Source: Planctomycetaceae bacterium
GTDB lineage: Bacteria > Planctomycetota > Planctomycetia > Pirellulales > Pirellulaceae
Reading direction: 5' to 3'
Length of the DNA stretch: 6,720 nucleotides
NCBI GenBank assembly: GCA_007133715.1
Contig: SLMF01000079.1
Coordinates: 1 to 6,720 of the forward strand
Of this stretch, positions 4,601 through 6,720 are shown piece by piece. The position numbers and the translations under genes are program-made. Every line of letters begins with the position of its first letter. Position 1 is the stretch's first letter. The notes under the pieces are model-generated. The model saw nothing but the letters and a program-made list of their open reading frames with translations. It did not search any database and had not been told where the DNA came from.

Positions 4601-6720
4601 TCGGCATCTTCGTCCTCGTCCTCGTCCTCGCCGGGCTCGGGAAGCGGGCTCACGCTGCCGGTGACCATTTCGCCACGGGCCGCGAAGCCGATGATGATAT
4701 CATCGAGATAGACACCTTCGAAGCGGTTGTTCTGCATGCCCAGCGCGCCCGGCGTCTGGTCCGTGACCACGCCATTGGGTCCGGCCGACAGACCGAACCC
4801 GCCGAACAGATCGCCGAACAATCCGCTGCCCGGCACGGCCGTGCGGGGGTCCGAGGGCCCGGACAAGCCCAGCGGCCCGGGATCGCCGATCCCATAATGC
4901 ACGATCTGCACGGTTTCGTTCGAGGCCGGGAACGCTTCGGCCTGGCCGCCGCCCAGATGCTCGGCCAGCGCGATCCGGATGGCATCGGCCACATGCAGGC
5001 TGCTCATCCCGGCATGGACGCGAATCGGGTAGACCGGCACCGGCTGGGATTGGCTGTCCTTCACCTCGGCCGACACACCGCCGGCGCCCTCGGCGACCAG
5101 ATGGTCGCCCTGCAGGATCTCGATCTCCCGGCCGTTGGGCAGATTCACGCGATTGCCGACCCGCTGGGGGTCCGCCGCACCGCGGACCGCGATCTGGAAC
5201 GTGTAGAAACCCTGCGTGGGCGTGCCCACCACGCTCCCGCTGTCTCGGACCGTGGGCGAGTACTCGCGATTGTGCGAGCCGCTGATGCCCACGTAGTACG
5301 TTCCCCGCCGCGTGGCAGTGAACTCCAATATCGAGTTGCGGGTCGGATCGCCCAGACCCTTGGTATCCCGCACCACCTCGTTCCCGTCCGCATCGAACAG
5401 CCGGAGGAAGCTGTTCAAGGGACTACCGGTGGTCGAGGTGGTGATCCGCACCGAACCGCCCGCTTCCAGCGGAAACGCGACCAGATCCACGTCCCGGTTG
5501 CCCAGATCCAGATCGTCGCCGATCGATCCGATCCCGCTGAGCGTCTGCGTGGAGCCGTCCAGCGGGCTCACGAAGGCCGTTTCCAGGGTGTCGTCCGGTT
5601 CCAGCCGCGGCGGTTGGAAACGGTAGTCGCGATCGTCCAGAACCTGAGCTGGCGGCGGGTTGTCCCGCAGCACTTGGAGAACCTTGGCCGACAACTGGGC
5701 CGCGGTCTCCTCGCCCGTGAAGGGAATCGCCGTGTGGCGGATGTTGCCCGTGACGCCCACATTGCCGTCCGTATCGAACTCGTAGACCCGCCCGTCCAGC
5801 CGGAAGCGATCTCCGTCGCTGACCGCCGCACCGGTGGGCAAAACCAGGGAGGGGCCCAGATCGAATTCGAACGCGGCCACCACCTCGCGCCGCAGTTCGC
5901 CTTGATCCTCGTCCTCGATCAGATCGGTCAAGGTAAAGAACTGGCCGTCCTCGAGTTCCGCACCGGGCAGAGCCCGCAGTTCGTTGCCCGCCACATTCAG
6001 GTCCAAGCCCAAGACTCGACCGCCCGTGCTCGAGCCCCCGGCGGTGTTGAATTCGAAACGCAGCCGCAGATTCGACTGCCCCGCATAGGGCCCCAAATCC
6101 ACCCGGGCCTGCCGCCAGCTGCCGGTGCTGTCGAACAGTTCGCTACGAGTAAACCGCTGCTCCGCAAACGGCTCGCCCGTCACCGGATCGATGGTCACGA
6201 ACGGATCAAATTCGTCGCCATAATCCTGGCTGTCCGGATCGCGGGCGCCGTTGTTCGTGGCCAGCAACTGCCAGCTGCCGTCGTCGCCCGAAACGTACAC
6301 GCGGAAGGCATCCAGCATCCAGTCCTGCGGTTCGACCACCGGCACGCCGTTGTCGTCATCGTCATCGTCTACCGGAATCTGCGAGGGCTGCTCGGTTTCC
6401 AGGAAGTAGCTGAAGTACAGCGTGGGTCGATCGGCGGCCGAGTAGCCCGCCAGACTGAACGGATTGCTGATCAGGCTGCCGTGCGCCCCGCCGGGGAAGT
6501 CGTAGGTGTAGGCCGGTGTGGCCGGCGCGAATTGGCCCATTCCGAACTGGCTCTGCACCGCGGCACTTTCGTAGCCGAAGTACAAGCTGGCATTGCCCTC
6601 CAGCGGCTGATCACCGCGGCTGCCGTCGAAGGCGGCCCGCACCCCGTGCCCGTCCACTCGGCGGCTTTCGGGGTCCAGGGTCACGTGCCAGAGGTTGTCG
6701 TCCAAGTTGGAGAACGTCAG
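712..6720 (-). CDS. Giant multidomain putative surface/exported protein, 5' partial, ended early by a frameshift
   Basis: One uninterrupted minus-strand frame from the right edge to a TGA at 714-712, about 2,000 codons. Residue numbers used throughout count from the TTG at 6705-6703 as residue 1. That TTG is not a credible start: the codons before it (6720-6706, reading L-T-F-S-N) are open, no Shine-Dalgarno precedes it, and no signal peptide follows, so the N-terminus lies beyond the window. Order of parts: MAM/lectin-like sandwich (10-238), FEFD beta modules (252-357), PPC domain (369-507), degenerate module and Gly-rich stretch (515-684), acidic linker, FEFD module (770-865), second PPC (885-1045), split beta-helix (1050-1560), Ig-like domain (1576-1664), tandem FEFD modules (1678 onward). 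No catalytic motif was recognised; role unknown, probably adhesion or structure at the cell surface. The protein is acidic, has only eight lysines, and its single cysteine lies in the out-of-frame tail (1983-1997). The length and domain mix resemble giant planctomycete proteins (from memory). Confidence 0.93.
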   Translation of the reverse strand: MTFSNLDDNLWHVTLDPESRRVDGHGVRAAFDGSRGDQPLEGNASLYFGYESAAVQSQFGMGQFAPATPAYTYDFPGGAHGSLISNPFSLAGYSAADRPTLYFSYFLETEQPSQIPVDDDDDDNGVPVVEPQDWMLDAFRVYVSGDDGSWQLLATNNGARDPDSQDYGDEFDPFVTIDPVTGEPFAEQRFTRSELFDSTGSWRQARVDLGPYAGQSNLRLRFEFNTAGGSSTGGRVLGLDLNVAGNELRALPGAELEDGQFFTLTDLIEDEDQGELRREVVAAFEFDLGPSLVLPTGAAVSDGDRFRLDGRVYEFDTDGNVGVTGNIRHTAIPFTGEETAAQLSAKVLQVLRDNPPPAQVLDDRDYRFQPPRLEPDDTLETAFVSPLDGSTQTLSGIGSIGDDLDLGNRDVDLVAFPLEAGGSVRITTSTTGSPLNSFLRLFDADGNEVVRDTKGLGDPTRNSILEFTATRRGTYYVGISGSHNREYSPTVRDSGSVVGTPTQGFYTFQIAVRGAADPQRVGNRVNLPNGREIEILQGDHLVAEGAGGVSAEVKDSQSQPVPVYPIRVHAGMSSLHVADAIRIALAEHLGGGQAEAFPASNETVQIVHYGIGDPGPLGLSGPSDPRTAVPGSGLFGDLFGGFGLSAGPNGVVTDQTPGALGMQNNRFEGVYLDDIIIGFAARGEMVTGSVSPLPEPGEDEDEDEDAEPVLPSVAFVPNPAQPANEINRGAYQLEIRQATPYGVSLPDSSNGVNLLLTEGFDVNDRLARGVSLTVQDGSFYQHGQTFRLSAGGNAVITFEFRDAHIPGPPSPANVPIVFDPAHDAATIARLVRNAINRADVQQMLGVRATSSDGRYEGAASNSSSVHLFGEISVLVGQLGHGPTGQAPVPEPNDTLDQAIDTGLEPGGREGFFARGVIGNNPGLAELGADVDLYRVELAEGELITVDINASVLNSPLDSLLRVFDSNGQPVRVVDEFGREVPLVSDDDLAPGEDWFLDNIMGYNTDSYLSFVAPADGVYYFGVSAFGNDAYDPQVAGSGRAGQTGHYAIRIDRPLNHEGVHVTTYNRQGDQNTFRDQGQVIVDATTVSYSLNFGIHVEPGARSEVGAPWPGPVRNLAQLNTWGIIPGVTLSNNLLIDNGLGGILLSGEVEPPEEPLDPDEEPDDPDEPPPSDLEQAAPVPFARVINNTIAGTIRESIEMTNLVLTPLDGFTGDEDSERTQVWVADLSTVSASTITSLTIRDASWLVESGTGRWSGFDLDAVKIGTELVESAEDVLDLEDLKVFDFSPLGTVLTPGRQQEPFVDLPFFGTLDGQIDDRFATLGQFDAVGEFGFPAFGFVTLGLGGSITFHFQRPLEVPEFWVPDPDDDDPEEPEEGLYLYIGGLVPVNELGETLDGGLITAHAVSPGEPSGVGIRVQGGVTPTLVNNVMSTLRTGIEVEEESGEVVVGGSLYHNNLADTEGIGLGEFALVADPERPLFVDPARYNYYPAPGSLVIDSSLNSLEDRFEMVQLRSPLGIAPAPILAPAYDLAGQLRVDDPTATPPPGMGSNVFKDRGALDRADFEGPRARLRVPLDNGPDDRDPTESLVNLVDVSLDRFEIHLADGQGMLRGIGVDDVSVTRESVQIVQDGRRLVQGVDYRVTYNSTSNILRLTPLAGVWDRESAYVIHLAGQPRHAITVAAGDKTQDGDRFRLTDAQGQETLFEFDSGYVMTIPQTLAIQVPAAGGGPGGVADGDTITVTTPSRTVTLELDRDGAIGSGNIRVPFTRTQTQGEIADAIVTALKGANVQLSPINVGGGRVHLGVNGSQTMQVVSETLIAMGVAEGILDGHRFRIDDGSQVVTFEFTTDPFVSTGSHPVDFSHSQTHEQIAANLAAEINSRNLGLNTRHLGDGVVQLGGDLNHQVTNVNARVTLSGQPGAQLPFGLRIPTRGGSFAGLITDGQTFVISREDGPSVTFEFDNNNRWTPGNTPIPFTAATSTWELANTLVNRIRTSNWSCSPITWATGL
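752..770 (-). other. Site of -1 frameshift (one base missing relative to the protein family)
   Basis: Upstream frame reads ...N-T-L-V-N-R-I-R (CGC at 762-760), then leaves family sequence as T-S-N-W-S-C. The frame one base back continues H-F-E-L-E-L-F-P. Joining them gives VNRIRHFELELFP, the same length as VTALKGANVQLSP in the preceding unit (residues 1770-1782), so exactly one base is missing or re-read here. There is no long homopolymer and no classical X-XXY-YYZ slippery heptamer at the junction. The position is known to within a few codons only. Confidence 0.85.
1714..1980 (-). other. Bacterial Ig-like domain, N-terminal portion
   Basis: Residues 1576-1664: ESLVNLVDVSLDRFEIHLAD, GIGVDDVSVTRESVQIVQDG, GVDYRVTYNSTSNILRLTPL and WDRESAYVIHLAG. 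The string 'F-x-I-x-L-x-D-G ... G-V-D-Y-x-x-x-Y-N-x-x-x-x-x-L-x-L-x-P ... x-Y-x-I-x-L' matches Big_5/SwmB-type bacterial Ig-like domains. Their last strand, carrying 'D-L-A-G-N-x-L', is missing here and reappears at 481-377 after the tandem module block. Probably a beta-sandwich spacer or adhesion domain. Confidence 0.65.
2026..2499 (-). other. Parallel beta-helix-like region, second part with 'anchor Q'-like tail
   Basis: Residues 1403-1560. Rungs resume as VGIRVQGGVTPTLVNNVMST and TGIEVEEESGEVVVGGSLYH-NN. The tail has PLFVDPARYNYYPAPGSLVI-DSS (1469-1491), DLAGQLRVDDP (1521-1531) and NVFKDRGALDRADFEG (1542-1557). This follows the familiar end of bacterial beta-helix proteins, 'P-x-F-V-D-P ... 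Y-x-x-x-x-G-S-x-x-I-D-x-S ... D-x-x-G-x-x-R ... D-x-G-A', usually called the choice-of-anchor Q type. In those proteins the tail caps the helix near the C-terminus; here it is internal, with at least 700 residues after it. Confidence 0.65.
2500..3144 (-). other. Beta-rich domain inserted in the beta-helix region
   Basis: Residues 1188-1402. Landmarks: TQVWVADLSTVSASTITSL, IRDASWLVESGTGRWSGFDLD and AVKIGTEL, then PFFGTLDGQIDDRFATLGQF, FGFPAFGFVTLGLGGSITF and HFQRPLEVPEFWVPDPDDDD, finishing LYLYIGGLVPVNE. 'W-S-G-F-D-L-D-A-V' and 'L-G-L-G-G-S-I-T-F-x-F' resemble the strands of the discoidin-like or 'G-G-S-I-T-L-x-F' sandwich domains of bacterial surface proteins, but I cannot name the family. 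It interrupts the helix: rungs (NNTIAGT, 1180-1186) stop before it and resume after it (GVGIRVQGGVTPTLVNN, 1404-1420). Confidence 0.5.
2602..2640 (-). other. Pro/Asp/Glu-rich linker 2
   Basis: Residues 1356-1368, PDPDDDDPEEPEE. It lies near the C-terminal side of the domain inserted in the beta-helix, as linker 1 lies ahead of its N-terminal side, so acidic spacers flank the insert. Confidence 0.78.
3145..3558 (-). other. Parallel beta-helix-like region, first part
   Basis: Residues 1050-1187. Rung-like strings occur at short spacing: NTFRDQGQVIVDATTVSYSL, FGIHVEPGARSE, GIIPGVTLSNNLLIDNGLGG (1117-1136) then ILLSGE, and FARVINNTIAGT (1175-1186). The 'NN-x-[IL]-x-x-N-x-x-G-[IG]-x-[IL]' pattern with asparagine ladders is typical of right-handed beta-helices (pectate-lyase-like/PbH1 repeats). 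No carbohydrate-active catalytic residues could be assigned, so a structural or binding role is more likely than lyase activity. Confidence 0.65.
3208..3282 (-). other. Pro/Asp/Glu-rich linker 1
   Basis: Residues 1142-1166, EVEPPEEPLDPDEEPDDPD then EPPPSD: nearly all Pro, Asp and Glu, with degenerate codons. It sits between two rungs of the beta-helix-like region, just before FARVINNTIAGT. A rigid, strongly acidic spacer exposed at the helix surface is the simplest reading. Confidence 0.8.
3571..4053 (-). other. Bacterial pre-peptidase C-terminal (PPC) domain 2
   Basis: Residues 885-1045: EPNDTLDQAIDTGL at the entry, DVDLYRVEL (924-932), ITVDINASVLNSPLDSLLRVF followed by DSNGQPV, an insert DDDLAPGEDWFLDNIMGYNTD, SFVAPADGVYYFGVSAFGN and the closing strand HYAIRI. 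It is better conserved than PPC 1 and longer by about 20 residues owing to the acidic insert (979-1000). The SPL[DN]S[FL]LR hairpin is shared by both copies (428-435 and 949-956), supporting duplication of the domain within this protein or its recent ancestor. Confidence 0.88.
4111..4398 (-). repeat. FEFD beta module, full copy (unit 3)
   Basis: Residues 770-865, preceded by YQLEIR and NLLLTEGFDVNDR (723-760). The unit itself reads DGSFYQHGQTFRLSAGG, VITFEFRDA, a Pro-rich turn, VPIVFDPAHDAATIARLV, RNAINRADV and a final strand SSVHLFGE. It matches the module consensus throughout and is again followed directly by a PPC domain, as unit 1 is. Confidence 0.72.
4597..4641 (-). repeat. Acidic linker with a 6-bp (GAGGAC) repeat
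   Basis: Residues 689-703 read PEPGEDEDEDEDAEP. On the plus strand the hexamer gtcctc occurs three times in tandem at 4612-4629, giving alternating Glu-Asp. It separates the EGVYLDD segment from the next FEFD module and acts as an acidic flexible spacer. Confidence 0.8.
4654..4818 (-). other. Gly-rich segment with EGVYLDDIIIGFAARGEMV motif
   Basis: Residues 630-684. A glycine/phenylalanine-rich start (LFGDLFGGFGLSAGPNG) leads to MQNNRFEGVYLDDIIIGFAARGEMVTG in which E663-G664-V665-Y666-L667-D668-D669 and G678-E679-M680-V681 stand out. I have seen very similar strings (EGVYVDDI-IGFAERGE type) in large planctomycete proteins, where they end a beta-sandwich, but I cannot attach a named family. 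It may be the final strand pair of a MAM/LamG-like domain: 'vyvDdi.i.f' resembles MAM C-termini. Confidence 0.5.
4891..5163 (-). repeat. Degenerate FEFD beta module (unit 2)
   Basis: Residues 515-605: NRVNLPNGREIEILQGDHLVAEG, then YPIRVHAGMSSLHVADAI followed by RIALAEHLGGG and VQIVHYG. The second half (YPIRV ... SLHVADAIRIALAEHL) keeps the spacing of the module's 'IPFT ... EIA..I...' part, while the FEFD strand is lost. Assigned by comparison with the other copies; weaker than the others. Confidence 0.5.
5185..5601 (-). other. Bacterial pre-peptidase C-terminal (PPC) domain 1
   Basis: Residues 369-507. It opens with EPDDTLETA, has the diagnostic DVDL at 405-408, then RITTSTTGSPLNSFLRLFDADGNEV, RRGTYYVGISG and finishes YTFQIAV. 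These are the landmarks of PPC domains: the 'E-x-N-D-[ST]-x-x-x-A' entry, the D-x-D-x-[FY] core, the 'L-x-L-[FY]-D-x-x-G' hairpin and the 'Y-[YT]-[VL]-x-[VI]' strand. They are calcium-associated beta-sandwiches found on secreted proteins with or without a peptidase. No peptidase is visible here. Confidence 0.85.
5635..5817 (-). repeat. FEFD beta module, full copy (unit 1)
   Basis: Residues 297-357: DGDRFRLDGRVYEFDTDG, then IPFTGEETAAQLSAKVLQVL. The module consensus seen in this protein is 'DG-x-x-F-x-[IL]-x-DG-x-x-x-x-F-E-F-D', a short glycine-rich turn, 'x-I-P-F-T', a helix-like 'x-x-E-I-A-x-x-[IL]-x-x-x-[IL]', then a strand ending V-x-L-G. It lies directly before the first PPC domain. Function unknown. 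Confidence 0.75.
5830..5949 (-). repeat. FEFD beta module, half copy (unit 0)
   Basis: Residues 253-292: DGQFFTLTD, an acidic spacer, VVAAFEFDLG, then LVLPTGAAV leading into the next unit's DGDRFRL. Only the first half of the module (two beta strands ending in FEFD) is present. The arrangement mirrors the half unit at 1674-1546, where DGDRFRLTD ... LFEFDSG ... IQVPAAGGG is followed by a full unit. Confidence 0.65.
5992..6678 (-). other. MAM/lectin-like beta-sandwich region
   Basis: Residues 10-238. The first half has ASLYFGYES and a 'SLISNPFSLAGYSAADRPTL' strand leading to YFSYFLE. The second half has DAFRVYVSGDDGSWQLLATN, SWRQARVDLGPYAGQ and NLRLRFEFNTA. The pattern 'D-x-x-V-x-V-S-x-D-x-G-x-W ... 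W-x-x-A-x-V-D-L-x-x-Y-A-G ... L-R-F-x-F' is the usual signature of MAM-like jelly-roll domains in secreted bacterial proteins, such as those attached to M6-type peptidases. It suggests carbohydrate or protein binding rather than catalysis. A run of six Asp (residues 113-118) sits in a loop between the halves. Domain type is inferred from pattern; a laminin-G/concanavalin-like fold is an alternative. Confidence 0.6.
6352..6369 (-). repeat. Run of six Asp codons (GAC/GAT)
   Basis: Residues 113-118 are six consecutive Asp followed by N-G, encoded by mixed GAT and GAC codons. It lies in a loop of the MAM-like region just before EPQDWMLDAF. Mixed codons and short length suggest an acidic, possibly cation-binding loop rather than a hypervariable microsatellite. 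Confidence 0.8.

Noticed and set aside
5185..5601. Secreted peptidase, suggested by the PPC domains
   Set aside because: PPC domains often accompany peptidases, but no serine, metallo- or cysteine-peptidase active-site motif is present in the visible protein.

Overview
The whole 6,720-base window lies inside one giant protein-coding gene read right to left (minus strand). The reading frame is open at both window edges, so neither the true start codon nor the true stop is present. What is visible is about 2,240 codons of a multidomain, presumably exported protein with no enzymatic domain that I can recognise. The nucleotide composition is GC-rich. The domain mix is pre-peptidase C-terminal (PPC) domains, beta-helix rungs closed by an 'anchor Q'-like tail, a bacterial Ig-like domain with an 'RDLAGNPLQ' strand, a DYGDAP/GEVED module, and many copies of a 'DG-x-F ... 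FEFD ... IPFT' beta module. From memory, this combination is typical of the very large surface proteins of Planctomycetes (Pirellulales-like). That taxonomic call is inference; no marker gene is present.

Layout in the direction of translation: (1) 6720-5992, a lectin/MAM-like beta-sandwich region with an Asp run inside it; (2) 5949-5635, a half and a full copy of the FEFD beta module; (3) 5601-5185, first PPC domain; (4) 5163-4597, a degenerate FEFD module, a Gly-rich stretch, the motif EGVYLDDIIIGFAARGEMV and an acidic linker; (5) 4398-4111, another FEFD module, followed at 4053-3571 by the second PPC domain; (6) 3558-2026, a parallel beta-helix-like region split by an inserted beta-rich domain (about 3144-2500) between acidic Pro/Asp/Glu linkers; (7) 1980-1714, most of a bacterial Ig-like domain; (8) 1674-491, a tandem block of FEFD modules; (9) 481-377, the missing last strand of the Ig-like domain; (10) 370-1, a DYGDAP/GEVED module with an acidic loop of calcium-binding type.

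The one clear lesion is a -1 frameshift near position 760. In the frame used upstream, translation stops at a TGA (714-712). One base back, the other frame carries on with perfectly spaced family sequence to the left edge of the window. A naive annotation would end the gene at 712 and miss about 250 codons. The shift could be a sequencing or assembly error, a real recent mutation, or (least supported) programmed frameshifting.

No RNA gene, mobile element, CRISPR array, promoter, ribosome binding site or terminator can be supported, which fits a window wholly internal to one gene. The more interesting observations are structural: domains inserted into other domains in two places, a duplicated '[FEFD module + PPC]' pair, and complete absence of cysteine in the reconstructed protein.
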